Shown here piece after piece: positions 1-11,134 of a stretch of DNA of 64,000 nt. Origin of the DNA: Lewinella sp. IMCC34191 (GTDB taxonomy: Bacteria > Bacteroidota > Bacteroidia > Chitinophagales > Saprospiraceae). The stretch's first letter is position 1. The number at the start of each line of letters is the position of its first letter. The position numbers were made by a program, and so were the translations under genes. The DNA is taken from assembly GCF_003390935.1 (NCBI RefSeq), contig NZ_QNQZ01000007.1, positions 124,001 to 188,000 on the forward strand, in the 5' to 3' direction. The notes under the pieces were generated by a model. It saw only the letters and a list, made by a program, of their open reading frames with translations. It was not told where the DNA came from and searched no databases.

Positions 1-1
1 G

Positions 2-952
2 AAGGGAATCCCGAAGGGCGGTCCGGATGGCGGCGATGGCGGTCGTGGCGGACACATCATTCTTCGCGGTAACCGCAATCTCTGGACGCTGCTACAATTT
101 AAGTACAAGAAGCATATCCGTGCCGAGCACGGCCAGCGTGGCAGTGAAAACAATAAAACGGGATCCAGTGGCAATGACGTCATCTTGGAAGTGCCCCTGG
201 GCACCATTGCCCGCGACGCGGAGACGAACGAATTTCTTGTAGAGGTCACAGCTCACGAAGAGGAGTATGTCCTCCTTGAAGGCGGCCGGGGCGGACTTGG
301 TAACACCCACTTTAAATCGAGTACCAACCAAAGCCCCGAATACGCCCAACCCGGAGAAGCAGGTACCGAAGGTTGGTACATCCTGGAGCTGAAGGTGCTT
401 GCCGATGTCGGCCTGGTGGGGCTGCCCAACGTAGGCAAGTCAACCCTCTTATCCGTGGTCAGCGCGGCGAAACCGGAGATCGCCAATTACGAATTTACAA
501 CCCTCGTTCCCAACCTGGGTATGGTACAATATCGCGACGGCAAGTCTTTTGCCATGGCGGACATTCCGGGGATTATCGAGGGGGCGCACGAGGGTAAGGG
601 ATTGGGGCACCGATTCCTGCGCCACATCGAACGGAATGCAACCCTGCTCTTCTGTATTCCGGCCGATGCCGATGACATCAAGAAGCAGTACCGTATTCTG
701 CTACACGAACTGAAGCAGTACAACCCGGAACTGCTGGATAAACCTCGCGTGCTGGCGCTAACCCGGGCCGATATGGTCGACGAGGAGCTGAAGCGACTCC
801 GCGCGGGGGAAGTACCAACGGATCTGCCAAGCCTGTACATCTCCGCCGTTACGGGTGAGGGAATGACCGCCTTAAAAGATATGCTGTACCAGATGATCAT
901 CTCCCGGCGGGAAGATTACGACGGGCTCCAGCAGCCTATGGAAGAGGAGTAG
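2..952 (+). CDS. obg: Obg/CgtA family ribosome-associated GTPase (5' end outside window)
   Basis: GTPase of the Obg family, which binds the 50S subunit and acts in ribosome maturation and stress responses. The frame is open from base 2, so the start lies outside the window. The visible part has the end of the glycine-rich Obg fold (GGDGGRGGH, bases about 23-50) and then the G domain: Walker [10 protein letters not shown] near base 418, switch [18 protein letters not shown], and G5 ISAVTGEG. The G4 position reads TRAD instead of the usual NKxD, which is unusual for a guanine-specificity motif. There is no OCT domain; the protein ends soon after the G domain. It lies tail to tail, six bases away, with the next minus-strand gene. 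Confidence 0.95.
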   Translation, partial: KGIPKGGPDGGDGGRGGHIILRGNRNLWTLLQFKYKKHIRAEHGQRGSENNKTGSSGNDVILEVPLGTIARDAETNEFLVEVTAHEEEYVLLEGGRGGLGNTHFKSSTNQSPEYAQPGEAGTEGWYILELKVLADVGLVGLPNVGKSTLLSVVSAAKPEIANYEFTTLVPNLGMVQYRDGKSFAMADIPGIIEGAHEGKGLGHRFLRHIERNATLLFCIPADADDIKKQYRILLHELKQYNPELLDKPRVLALTRADMVDEELKRLRAGEVPTDLPSLYISAVTGEGMTALKDMLYQMIISRREDYDGLQQPMEEE

Positions 953-958
953 GATGGC

Positions 959-2293
959 TTAGAGAAAGCGATCCAAATCAGCCGCCAGTACGTTCCGCAG
1001 CGCGGCGGTGGCAAGATCCCGGGATTCTGTGGCACTAAGACCGCGTTGCTGGTACATGGCTTCCAGGCGAACCTGTGACTGGTAGTAGGCTACGCGCAGG
1101 GCACTGAGCAAACGCGCGTGGAGCGGGTCCTCTACGGCCCAGTCGTTCAGATTGTTCCAGACGGTTGACTCCCAGTTTCGTGCCTCCGAAGATTCCGCCG
1201 CGGAGAGTTTTCCGGTTGCCTGAAACAGAGCGGCTCGTTCGCGTGATAGCTCGGACTCCCGATCTACGTTGGCCAGGCCGGCCGCCAGATCCCCGGCAAT
1301 GACTGAAAGTACGAGCATCTCCGGCCAGCTCACGGGGCCGGCGGTAGAGCGGCCCGGATCGTTCATCCCGGCTAGAAGGCGGTAATTTTTCAGTTCCTCC
1401 AGCTCATTCCAGGCCTTTTCGAAGGCACCGCGGGTACCCGTTCCGTAGTATCCGTCTATGCTGCCCTGGTAAAAGTCTTTCTCTTTGAGAACCCGTTGGA
1501 GTTCCGCGGCGGAATGTCGTTTCGTTTCGACGTCAATCTCAGGCAGGCTGGGTTTGGTCACCGGGACCGGCCGGACGGCCTCGGCTAAGGCGGCTTCTCC
1601 GCGAAGTTTGGTGGCGGGTGAAGCCGTAGCGACCGTATCTGCCGGCCGCGCCGCGGGAACAGGTGCGGGCGGCGGCGGCGCAGGTGAAATGCTGTCCCGG
1701 GGACCGGAAGGTCGTACGGGTGCTCGAGACAAATCAATCGGAATCAGGGGCTTTTTTATGCCTGTCTCAAAAAGTCCGACGGAGATTAGCCTTCCCGGCT
1801 TGATCGACCGGGTAAACGCATCGCCGTAGCCGAGTTCACGGATTCGGGCAAGGGCAGCGTTGGCGGCCTCGGCATTCGCGTAGGGGCCGGCAACCACCTT
1901 CGTAACCCCATCCCTTGCGTCGACGTAGAGGGTCCCCGCCCGCTCAAGCTCGGCCCAGTTGAGTTCTCTTCCGCGTCCGCGAAGCGCAATCTGGATGTAA
2001 TCCGTAGCCTCCTTCTCCGATACCGGCAGGATGAAGGGAGCCGCGTTGCGAAATCCTCTGTTCTGTAAGTTCTCCGTTACGTCGGTAGCCCGGTCCTCGG
2101 ACGTATAATTACCGATATAAACATCCGTGAGCTGGCCGTCCATCGGCAGACCGTACACGAAACCCAGTTCGGAAAGCTCGGCAAAGTCATCGGCGCGCAC
2201 GTCCTGGAATGTGCCGATACGCACGTTGTAAAGTTCCTGGGCGGAGATTTTGGCCGCTACGACAAGCAGCAGTACGATTATCAGTCTTGGCAT
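959..2293 (-). CDS. Secreted SPOR/peptidoglycan-binding-like protein
   Basis: A 444-residue protein with an N-terminal signal peptide (hydrophobic residues 2-18, cleavage likely after ISAQ). Residues about 20-170 contain two repeats that resemble SPOR folds (VRIGTFQD...GFVYGLPMDGQLTDVYIGNY and VVAGPYANAEAANAALARI). A proline/alanine-rich linker follows, then a stretch near 260-300 (LKEKDFYQGSIDGYYGTGTR) that looks like a PG_binding_1 helix motif. SPOR domains bind denuded glycan at division sites, so a periplasmic cell-wall role is likely, but no enzyme motif is visible. It is divergent from the TPR gene at 2573 across about 280 bases that show no convincing promoter. Confidence 0.7.
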   Translation of the reverse strand: MPRLIIVLLLVVAAKISAQELYNVRIGTFQDVRADDFAELSELGFVYGLPMDGQLTDVYIGNYTSEDRATDVTENLQNRGFRNAAPFILPVSEKEATDYIQIALRGRGRELNWAELERAGTLYVDARDGVTKVVAGPYANAEAANAALARIRELGYGDAFTRSIKPGRLISVGLFETGIKKPLIPIDLSRAPVRPSGPRDSISPAPPPPAPVPAARPADTVATASPATKLRGEAALAEAVRPVPVTKPSLPEIDVETKRHSAAELQRVLKEKDFYQGSIDGYYGTGTRGAFEKAWNELEELKNYRLLAGMNDPGRSTAGPVSWPEMLVLSVIAGDLAAGLANVDRESELSRERAALFQATGKLSAAESSEARNWESTVWNNLNDWAVEDPLHARLLSALRVAYYQSQVRLEAMYQQRGLSATESRDLATAALRNVLAADLDRFL

Positions 2294-2572
2294 CGGTTGG
2301 TTGTTGGATCAGTAATGAAGGCGGGGGAGGCCGCGTATCGCGCAGCGGAATAACTCCCGGCTAAGGTAAGGGTTGACGGGGCATTGAGGTTCTCACCGGC
2401 GGCATCCTAGACAAGATATTGTGTTTGGGAACATCTTAAGCTCGACTGGACGGAGGCGGACAAGTCGGTTTATATACCCGTCCGTCCATGCAACTTTCTG
2501 CCTCCGAAACCGTATTTTTACCACGATCCCCAGCCAATGGTCCAGGCGATTAAGCCGGGGGCGATGACCGGT

Positions 2573-3988
2573 ATGAATAGAAAGAGCAACGACCAGCGCG
2601 AAAAGGCGCTGATGGCCCTGGTGGCCAGGTACGAACAAGGGGCTCTCAGCGGGGATGCGGTCTTTCTCTCCGAAGAGGAATTCGAAGAGTTATTAATGCA
2701 TTACTTCGGTAAGCACGATTACGACCAAACCCTGGAAGTGGCCGATTTAGCCATCACCCAACACACGTACACACCCGATTTTTATAAGTGGAAGGCATTG
2801 ATCCACAAGATCAATCTCGAAGAAGACGATGCCCTTTCGACCCTGGAGCAGTTGAATATCTACGCCCCAAATGACGAAGAAGTCATGATGCTGCGCCTGG
2901 AGATTTACGTTCACTTCGAGCACCAGGAAGAAGCCCGCACCGCCCTCGATCAGTTGTACAACGTCGTGGAAGAAGACGAGAAGCTGAGCCTGCTCGCTTT
3001 CTTCGATGGACTACTCTGTATGCAGGAAAATCGCTACCGCGAAAGCTTCGAAGCGCTCTCGGAAGCCATTCGGTTGGATCCCTATCAGGAACCCGCCTAC
3101 GATGAGTTGCTGAATGCTCCGGAACTTTCCGCCTTTCGGCGCGAGATCGGCGACCTGCTGAAGCGGCAGACCGACCGCGATCCCTTCAGCGACTTATCCT
3201 GGTTCTACTTCGGCCTCTGGCACGACGACGGTGGTGACGATCTCGCTGCACTGGATGCCTTTGCCAATGCCCGGTCCCTGAATGAGGCACGTAGTTCCTA
3301 CGATCTGGAATACGCCGACAAGCTTTTCGATCTCGAAATGTACGAGCCGGCACTGCAGGCGTACAACGCTTACTTTGAATCCGACGAAGCGGAGGAAAGT
3401 TACGAAACCTGTATGCGCATCGGACGCAGTTATCAGATGCTCGATCAGATCACCGAGGCCAAGCGCGCTTATTTCCGTGCCGTTGAACTGGACCCGCAGA
3501 TGTACGATATCTTTCAGTACATCGCCGAATGCTGCGTGGCGGAAGAAAAATGGGGCGTAGCTGCCTACAACTACGGTCGTGCCGTCGAGCTACCCAATCA
3601 CACCGCCGATTGCTGGCTGGGCCTCGCCCTCTGCAGCTCGGCTACGAATGCTCCCCTGGAGGCCGAACAAGCGTTCTTGAAGGCCATCGAGATGGACGAG
3701 CAGTTCAGCGATGCTTACGTTTCCTACGCGCTGTTCCTGGTCGAGCACGGACGGGAAATAGACGCCATCAAAATGCTGGAGGAGGTCGTGGAAGCCTACG
3801 ATGATGCCGCCCTGGCTTTCGGCACCGTCGCCATCCTCATGCTTTGTGGTCGCCGGCAGCGGGCCCTCGCCTTACTGCACGATGCCCTTAGCCAGTATTA
3901 CGACGAGTACGACCTGCTCTTCAATTGGCATCCCGAACTGGTGGATGATGAAGAAGTCCAGGCGCTATTGCAACTTCATAAGCAGTAA
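2573..3988 (+). CDS. Tetratricopeptide-repeat protein
   Basis: A cytoplasmic protein of 471 residues made mostly of TPR helices (for example AYNYGRAVELPNHTADCWLG and AEQAFLKAIEMDEQFSDAYV). It is rich in acidic residues and has no signal peptide. I chose the ATG at 2573 (MNRKSNDQRE) over the in-frame ATG at 2537, because the protein-like composition begins there; no Shine-Dalgarno sequence helps. TPR proteins act as protein-protein scaffolds, and nothing here shows the partner. Its last 24 bases overlap, tail to tail, the 3' end of the RNA methyltransferase gene. Confidence 0.85.
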   Translation: MNRKSNDQREKALMALVARYEQGALSGDAVFLSEEEFEELLMHYFGKHDYDQTLEVADLAITQHTYTPDFYKWKALIHKINLEEDDALSTLEQLNIYAPNDEEVMMLRLEIYVHFEHQEEARTALDQLYNVVEEDEKLSLLAFFDGLLCMQENRYRESFEALSEAIRLDPYQEPAYDELLNAPELSAFRREIGDLLKRQTDRDPFSDLSWFYFGLWHDDGGDDLAALDAFANARSLNEARSSYDLEYADKLFDLEMYEPALQAYNAYFESDEAEESYETCMRIGRSYQMLDQITEAKRAYFRAVELDPQMYDIFQYIAECCVAEEKWGVAAYNYGRAVELPNHTADCWLGLALCSSATNAPLEAEQAFLKAIEMDEQFSDAYVSYALFLVEHGREIDAIKMLEEVVEAYDDAALAFGTVAILMLCGRRQRALALLHDALSQYYDEYDLLFNWHPELVDDEEVQALLQLHKQ

Positions 3989-4492
3989 ATAGACGGCCGC
4001 CCCGACGGCCACCGAGACATTCATGGAGGTATTCTGTCCGTGCATGGGTAGATGGACCGCAGCATTGCTGAGTGATAATAGGTCCTCGGATATTCCTACG
4101 GACTCATTGCCGGCAATCAGAATGATCTCTCCGGCCGGAGGGGCAAAGTCGAATAGGGATTGACTATTGTCCGCAAATTCCAGAGAAAGGATATACGCCT
4201 CTCGCTCACGCGCCGCACGTAGATAAGTGAGGGGATCCGCCACCTCGGTATAGGGCACGGTGCGCACGGTGGAGCGGGCCGTCTTGCCGATTTTTGAGTT
4301 AGGTGGGCGGGGGGTGGATCCAGCCAGGACAATGCCATTTAAGCCAGCCGCGTCCGCCAATCTGAAAGCGGCCCCTACGTTGCGTGGGTTCGTCCAGTCG
4401 GGTAATAGAAGCGTGATCGGATAGCTCCGGGCTTGCCGGGGAACTTCGGTATGGGTGAGTTGACGGATAACTAAGTGGTTATTCGAAGTCAA
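3965..4492 (-). CDS. TrmH/SpoU-family RNA 2'-O-methyltransferase
   Basis: A SPOUT-fold methyltransferase of 175 residues that uses S-adenosylmethionine on tRNA or rRNA ribose. The three family motifs are present: NPRNVGAAFRLADAAG (about residues 35-50), IAGNESVGISEDLL (about 128-141) and LPMHGQNTSMNVSVAVGAA (about 148-166). It lacks the extra N-terminal substrate domain of RlmB-like enzymes, so the target base cannot be named. Its start codon lies inside the last 14 bases of the upstream FKBP gene, which points to co-transcription. At its 3' end it overlaps the TPR gene by 24 bases. Confidence 0.9.
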   Translation of the reverse strand: MTSNNHLVIRQLTHTEVPRQARSYPITLLLPDWTNPRNVGAAFRLADAAGLNGIVLAGSTPRPPNSKIGKTARSTVRTVPYTEVADPLTYLRAAREREAYILSLEFADNSQSLFDFAPPAGEIILIAGNESVGISEDLLSLSNAAVHLPMHGQNTSMNVSVAVGAAVYLLLMKLQ

Positions 4493-4940
4493 TCAACTGG
4501 ACGTCGAAGATAAGCGCGGTGTTGGGGCATAAGTTAGCTGCCTCGTTCGCTCCGTAAGCCAGGCGAGGCTCCACGAACATCCGTATTCTACCGCCGCGGC
4601 CGATGAGTGGGAGCCCAATCTGCCACGCCTGGATCAGTTGGTCTAGCGGGAAGGTCACCGGCACGTCTCCCGTGCTGTCAAATTCGTCCCCCTCCGTCGT
4701 CTTGCCGGTATACGTCACCTCTACCTGGCTTGTCGCCGTCGGGCGCTCCGTTCCACCTGGCTCGTCGATGATGTAAATCAGCCGGTTGAGCATGGAGGTG
4801 TCACCACCGAGCGAGTCGATTTTCGCCGTGACGTATTCATCGATGTCCATATCACTGCCCTGGCAGTCATCCTGGCTACAGGCCGATACCGTAAGTATGG
4901 CACCAAAAAACAACGCCCAAATATAGGCCGGTACGGTCAT
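4479..4940 (-). CDS. FKBP-type peptidyl-prolyl isomerase lipoprotein
   Basis: A 153-residue exported isomerase that speeds folding of proline-containing envelope proteins. Residues 1-21 form a lipoprotein signal ending LTVSAC, so Cys21 is the likely lipidated residue. The FKBP domain covers about residues 70-153: VEVTYTGKTTEGDEFDST, FPLDQLIQAWQIGLPLIGRGG and RLAYGANEAA, the usual pocket segments, with Trp in QAW. It is first in a two-gene unit with the TrmH-family gene. A TAACTTTG box sits 21 bases before the start codon. Confidence 0.9.
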   Translation of the reverse strand: MTVPAYIWALFFGAILTVSACSQDDCQGSDMDIDEYVTAKIDSLGGDTSMLNRLIYIIDEPGGTERPTATSQVEVTYTGKTTEGDEFDSTGDVPVTFPLDQLIQAWQIGLPLIGRGGRIRMFVEPRLAYGANEAANLCPNTALIFDVQLIDFE

Positions 4941-4960
4941 GGTAGATCAGATTTGAACGG

Positions 4961-4968
4961 CAAAGTTA
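4961..4968 (-). promoter_or_regulatory. Bacteroidota-type -7 box for the FKBP gene
   Basis: On the minus strand this reads TAACTTTG, an exact match to the Bacteroidota -7 consensus TAnnTTTG, 21 bases before the FKBP start codon. No clear TTTG/TTG -33 element is seen at the expected distance. Confidence 0.5.
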
Positions 4969-5177
4969 AGCAGTTACGCGGGAACGATTGCTAAATCACA
5001 TTTGTGAATAAAATTGTCAAAAGGGGCAGATTGTAAGAGATGAACCCGTTTAGGCCCGCCAGAATCGGGTAATTGGAAAATTATTCAATTTTTTTTCACA
5101 AAATTGAACACCTTTCCCAGGTGTGGGTTAGATAATCAACGAACTAAGCGTATAAGATAAGGTGAGTGTATGTAAGC

Positions 5178-5208
5178 GGTCCGTCGGTAATCCGGCGGGC
5201 CTTTTTTT
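5178..5208 (+). terminator. Orphan plus-strand intrinsic terminator
   Basis: A 10-bp stem (GGTCCGTCGG with CCGGCGGGCC, two G-T pairs), loop TAAT, followed by seven T on the plus strand. Both neighbouring genes (FKBP and guaB) lie on the minus strand, so no annotated plus-strand gene uses it. It may end an unannotated RNA from the 4941-5177 interval, which has no ORF worth calling. Confidence 0.7.
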
Positions 5209-5223
5209 GTGCCTTACCCCATC

Positions 5224-6797
<1,574 letters not shown>

Positions 6798-7496
6798 CTA
6801 TTTTTCCGCAACCGCCAGCGTGACGACGCTGACACGCAGTCCCGCGTGCTTTTCAAGTAAGGCATGTGCGCAAAAATCGAGGGTAGCCCCGGTGGTCAAT
6901 ACGTCATCCACTATGATCAGATGCGCTCCGGTAAAATCTCCTTCGCCGGCGGTAAAAGAATGGCGGACATTTTCCAGTCGTTCCAGTTTGCCCATCTTGG
7001 TTTGAGATCCGGCAAAGGCCGTCCGTCGCAGCGCTCGTGGATACACCCGAACCTGAAGTGCTTCCGCAAGCCCCTCGGCGATCTTCTCCGCCTGGTTGTA
7101 TCCCCGCTGCCTGCGCCGCCGACGATGAATGGGTACCGGCACGATCCCCGCTACATCGTGTAAGGTCTCGGCCGTCTGTAAGATGGTGCCGAATTGCCGT
7201 CCCAGCGCAACTCCCACATCGGGCCGATCGTGGTATTTCAGGGCGTGGATGAGGGCCTGGCATACGGTACCCTCGCGAAAGGTATAAGCGTGCGCGCCGA
7301 AGGTGAGCGGAAATCTGCCGGCCAACCGGTCCGTGACCGCGTTTTCCGCATGGCGGTAGCTATCGGAGACGGGCATCTCGTTACCGCAGCGCACGCAAAG
7401 CAGTTCGTCCGGGCTCGCCAGTGTCCTGCGACAGTTGAGGCACAGGCTGGGAAAGAATAGACTGCCAAGGCTCCGGAACAATTCGCCTAACCCCAT
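6798..7496 (-). CDS. ComF family phosphoribosyltransferase-like protein
   Basis: A 232-residue ComF-type protein, a family linked to natural DNA uptake and recombination of imported single strands. The N-terminal zinc ribbon is visible (CLNCRR...LLCVRCG, four Cys at about 19-37). The C-terminal phosphoribosyltransferase fold carries the PRPP loop LIIVDDVLTTGATLDF near residue 195, and PVPIHRRRRRQRGYNQAE is the conserved central segment. It begins one base after the stop of the upstream beta-barrel gene, so the two are transcribed together. Confidence 0.92.
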   Translation of the reverse strand: MGLGELFRSLGSLFFPSLCLNCRRTLASPDELLCVRCGNEMPVSDSYRHAENAVTDRLAGRFPLTFGAHAYTFREGTVCQALIHALKYHDRPDVGVALGRQFGTILQTAETLHDVAGIVPVPIHRRRRRQRGYNQAEKIAEGLAEALQVRVYPRALRRTAFAGSQTKMGKLERLENVRHSFTAGEGDFTGAHLIIVDDVLTTGATLDFCAHALLEKHAGLRVSVVTLAVAEK

Positions 7497-7497
7497 G

Positions 7498-8271
7498 CTA
7501 GTCTACATAGCGCCATTTGCGCAGGAACCGAAGGCCTACGCTAAGCTCGATGGTGAAGTTGCGGATGGCTCGTTCTCCAAGGGTGGTATTCCCACTTCCA
7601 AAGGGATCGCGGACGTTGTTGATCGGCCCCTGATTGTATTGAAAGCTCAGGTCGGGTTGCGCCGTCAACTCGACGAAGCCCCCGATGCGCTCACTGAGCG
7701 GCATCACCAGCCCGCCGCCAACGGTGGCACCGTAGGTAAACCGGTTGATGAATTCGTAAGAGTCAAGCGGGTAAGCGCTGCGGAAGGCAATCCCCTGCGT
7801 GGAGCTGAGAATGTCGTAGTCTCCCAGATTGGTACTCACGTTGTATTCGGCACGAACGCCGATCATATAATATGCATCACTGAGCCCGAGAGCAGCTACG
7901 ACCTGCTTGCCGCCGATGCTCAGGGCTACGTTATTAAACACGAAGTCGTCAGCGGGTAATACGACGCCGTTTCCCTGAAAGGTTATGGCGCGCCTACGAC
8001 TGATCCGGCTCCCTCTTTGGTGATACCCCAGGCTGCCCCAAAAGCTGAAAGTACCCTGGGCGGGTATGCTTTCGAGGAACAGATCCCCGTGGAAGCCAAG
8101 ATTCAGTTCCGTTTCAATATTCGACCAATCCTGACTACCCAGACTCAATCCTCCCCGGACGCCCCATAGGTAACCGCCCCAGTCCTCGCCGTATACGCCT
8201 TCCTCTTCGATGAATTGAGCGGATAAGCTAAGTGGTAGCAGGGCAAAGAAGAGCAGGAGGTGGCGGATCAT
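7498..8271 (-). CDS. Outer-membrane beta-barrel protein
   Basis: A 257-residue protein with a signal peptide (residues 1-18, ending LSAQ) and an alternating aromatic/polar pattern typical of small porin-family barrels (WGVRGGLSLGSQDW, FHGDLFLESIPAQGTFSFWGSLGYH, FTIELSVGLRFLRKW). The last strand is followed by RYVD rather than a terminal aromatic residue. The substrate is unknown. It sits nine bases after the glucosaminidase gene and one base before comF, within one minus-strand unit. Confidence 0.75.
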   Translation of the reverse strand: MIRHLLLFFALLPLSLSAQFIEEEGVYGEDWGGYLWGVRGGLSLGSQDWSNIETELNLGFHGDLFLESIPAQGTFSFWGSLGYHQRGSRISRRRAITFQGNGVVLPADDFVFNNVALSIGGKQVVAALGLSDAYYMIGVRAEYNVSTNLGDYDILSSTQGIAFRSAYPLDSYEFINRFTYGATVGGGLVMPLSERIGGFVELTAQPDLSFQYNQGPINNVRDPFGSGNTTLGERAIRNFTIELSVGLRFLRKWRYVD

Positions 8272-8280
8272 GCCCGTAAA

Positions 8281-9618
8281 TTAGCGGATACGCAACTGCT
8301 GGCCAACCGAGATGGTATTTCCCGTCAGGGAATTCAGGCGGCGGATCTCCTCTATGCTCACGCCATACCGACGGCTGATCGCATACAGGGTTTCTCCGGA
8401 TACCACCGCGTGGTAGACTTCCGCGGGTTGGTTGGGACTGGTGGGCAGTGTCGTGGCGGGTGGGGTAATGACGGGTTGCTCCGGCTCCACTACGGGTTGT
8501 GGATCCGGCTCTGGAATCGGGGTATTCGGGGAGATGGGGTCACCCATATCCAGAAATCCATCCTCGTCAATCGTGGCGGGTTCAGTCGTGCGGCCGGGCG
8601 TCGGCGTCATCGGAACAACGGGATCGGGCTCCGCTCCGGCCTGCGCCAGGCGGGGCGGATTGCGCACCTTCCACCCGCGTAGCTTTATCTGTTCGCCCGG
8701 CGCCGGTCTTGCCTGTTCCCCCAGGCGATTCCGGCGGGCAAGATTGCTGACGCGAACTCCGTAGCGCTGGGCAATGTCGTAGAGGTCTTCTCCCGCTGCT
8801 ACCGTGTGGTACCGGTCACCGCCACGGTAGGCGCGCCGCTTCTTCTGCAGATAAATGCGTTCGTTGGCAGGGACGGTCTGGTTCTCCGATACCAGCTTTT
8901 CATTATAGTCGAGTAGACGGCGGACGCTCACATCTACCTGCTGCGCTACCGCCTGCAAATTAACGGGAGCGCCGCTGACGTAGTAATTGACGTCATTGGT
9001 ATTAAGGATGCCGGTAATAGCCTCCTCCACGGGTACCTCGAGGTCGATGGGGTCGATTTCGCCCGGAACATCATACTGGTGCAGCCCGTGTCGCTCGATC
9101 AACGTAATGAGGAGTTCCGGGTAGCGCGGATTGGTAGCGTAGCCCGCCTTGCGAAGTCCCTTCGCCCAGCCTTTATAGTCGGTCGGTTCCAGGCGAAACA
9201 AGAAGCCATAACGGAAGGCCTTATTCGGGTCGCGCAAGAATTCGGAATGGGCGACGTAGCTGGCATCCGCGTTGTGGTAGCGGCGAAAACAGCTTTTCGT
9301 CAGTCGGCCGCGGTCGTCATAGTCGTCATCTTCACGGTATACGGCGTCGCCCTTCCAGTTGCTGCCGCACTTGATGCCGAAGTGATTTTTGGCCGTCCGG
9401 GCGAGATAGCTTTTTCCGGAGTTACTCTCCAGGATACCCTGCGCCAGCTTAATACTGGCTGGAACGCCGGAACGCTCCATCTCTTCCATCGCGATGCGCT
9501 TGAAGCGTTCGATGTACGCTTCCTGCTCGCTGTTTTCCTCTGCGGTCCAGGTATAGCTTGGGTTAGCAAAAAGGGTGGAAAAGGCAATCAGACAGAATAC
9601 GGCACTAACGAATTTCAT
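8281..9618 (-). CDS. Secreted N-acetylglucosaminidase with two LysM domains
   Basis: A 445-residue cell-wall hydrolase predicted to cleave the glycan of peptidoglycan. A signal peptide covers residues 1-18. The GH73/FlgJ-like domain runs over about 30-180 (ASIKLAQGILESNSGKSYLA, with the Glu of ILES the likely acid, then NHFGIKC and YRKYHN-like FRRYHNADASYVAHS). Two LysM modules follow: YHTVAAGEDLYDIAQRYGV near 275 and a C-terminal YHAVVSGETLYAISRRYGV, separated by a Pro/Thr-rich linker. It is first in the run leading to comF. Confidence 0.92.
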   Translation of the reverse strand: MKFVSAVFCLIAFSTLFANPSYTWTAEENSEQEAYIERFKRIAMEEMERSGVPASIKLAQGILESNSGKSYLARTAKNHFGIKCGSNWKGDAVYREDDDYDDRGRLTKSCFRRYHNADASYVAHSEFLRDPNKAFRYGFLFRLEPTDYKGWAKGLRKAGYATNPRYPELLITLIERHGLHQYDVPGEIDPIDLEVPVEEAITGILNTNDVNYYVSGAPVNLQAVAQQVDVSVRRLLDYNEKLVSENQTVPANERIYLQKKRRAYRGGDRYHTVAAGEDLYDIAQRYGVRVSNLARRNRLGEQARPAPGEQIKLRGWKVRNPPRLAQAGAEPDPVVPMTPTPGRTTEPATIDEDGFLDMGDPISPNTPIPEPDPQPVVEPEQPVITPPATTLPTSPNQPAEVYHAVVSGETLYAISRRYGVSIEEIRRLNSLTGNTISVGQQLRIR

Positions 9619-9775
9619 ATCAGTATATATCAGGTAGTTAGACGGACGTTACCTCGGTAACGGCAAAATTCCGAAGCTTCTTGGGATAGTGGCACAAAAT
9701 TTAGCTTTTTTTTAGATTTTGGCTAACTGCCACCATCCTTCGGGGAGCGTCACGACCTTGTCATACCTTCGCTCC

Positions 9776-11035
9776 ATGCCCATCCAAGTAAATTCCGAGA
9801 TCGATCGCCTACAGCGCGTGATCGTTCACCGACCCGACGCCGGTACTTCCACCATTACGCCCCGCCGCGCGGAGGAACTCCTCTTTGACGATATCGTCTA
9901 CGTCCCCCGTCTCCAGGAGGAGCACGACGTGTTTACCGATTTGCTCCGCACCTTTCTCGGTGCTGACGGCGTCCTCGAGATCGGAACGCTCCTGGCGGAA
10001 GCGATCGAAGCCTCTCCGAAGGTAACCGCCGAGTCGCTCGAACTGATTGTCCAGTGGGAAGAGCTTCCCCACATGTACGTGGAAAAGTTGGGCAAGCTGA
10101 CACCGGAACAGCTGGCTAACGTCCTCATTACCGGCTACGAACCCGAGGAGGATCGGGTGCTTTTCGATCCCATCCCCAACTTCATTTTTACCCGCGACAT
10201 TGCCGTCACCATCAACGATCACGTGCTGGTCACCAAAGCAGCTAAGCAGGCACGTAGCCGGGAAAACTATCTGACGCGGATGGTCATCGTCGGCCACCCC
10301 ATGTTCGCCGAACTTTGGAACAGTGGACGCGTGATCAACCTCAACGACGTGGATAAATATCCCCCGAGCCGCCAGGGGGAAAAGGTATATATGGAAGGGG
10401 GTGACGTGATGTTACTCCATCGCGACTTCCTGCTCATCGGCGACAGCGAGCGCTCCACCACCTACAGCATACGCCAACTGGCCGACGACCTTTTCGCGCG
10501 CGGCGTGGTAAAGAATGTAGTGCGGGTGAGCGTACCCTCGGAACGTAGCTTCATGCACCTGGATACCATCTTTACACAGATCGACCGGCACGACTACGTA
10601 TGCTTCGAACCCATTATCCTGGAAGGCGGGCGGCAGTCCGGCGTGGAAGTCTGGCGGCACACGGGTGAAACCCTGCATTACACCAGTCTCCAGGAGTGCA
10701 TTGTCAACGAGATTGATCCCGAAGCCAACTTCATAGCCGCCGGTAACGGCCGCAGCCCGTTCCAGGAGCGCGAACAGTGGACGGACGGCTGCAATCTAGT
10801 CGCCCTAGCACCGGGGGTAGCGCTGACCTACGATCGTAATCCGGTTACCGCCGAGGCCCTTCGGCAGAATGGCTACACGGTCGTAGCGGCCCAAGAGGTC
10901 ATTGATCGGGCGGGCAATGGGGAGCTGGACGTACACACCCTCAGTAAAACGATTATCACCCTTCCCAGTGCCGAGCTGAGCCGCGGTCGGGGCGGGAGTC
11001 ACTGTATGACCTGCCCGGTCGAACGGGTCGGGTAA
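9776..11035 (+). CDS. arcA: Arginine deiminase
   Basis: Hydrolyses L-arginine to citrulline and ammonia. The 419-residue protein shows the guanidino-modifying enzyme signatures: FTRDIAVTI, SRENYLTRM, YMEGGDVMLL, FMHLDTIFTQID and the C-terminal catalytic Cys in GSHCMTCPVER. I use the ATG at 9776 (MPIQVNSEIDRLQRV), which matches where family proteins begin; an ATG 57 bases upstream adds a leader with no family character. No carbamate kinase or ornithine carbamoyltransferase gene is adjacent, so the enzyme may serve arginine breakdown or nitrogen supply rather than a compact arc operon. Confidence 0.93.
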   Translation: MPIQVNSEIDRLQRVIVHRPDAGTSTITPRRAEELLFDDIVYVPRLQEEHDVFTDLLRTFLGADGVLEIGTLLAEAIEASPKVTAESLELIVQWEELPHMYVEKLGKLTPEQLANVLITGYEPEEDRVLFDPIPNFIFTRDIAVTINDHVLVTKAAKQARSRENYLTRMVIVGHPMFAELWNSGRVINLNDVDKYPPSRQGEKVYMEGGDVMLLHRDFLLIGDSERSTTYSIRQLADDLFARGVVKNVVRVSVPSERSFMHLDTIFTQIDRHDYVCFEPIILEGGRQSGVEVWRHTGETLHYTSLQECIVNEIDPEANFIAAGNGRSPFQEREQWTDGCNLVALAPGVALTYDRNPVTAEALRQNGYTVVAAQEVIDRAGNGELDVHTLSKTIITLPSAELSRGRGGSHCMTCPVERVG

Positions 11036-11134
11036 CCTTCGCAGTACAGCCTGCGGCAACGGCATAATCGGAAGTAGGCGACGGACCGACAAAACAACTT
11101 TGGGGCTGGGGCGCTTTCGGTAGAAATTGATTGC

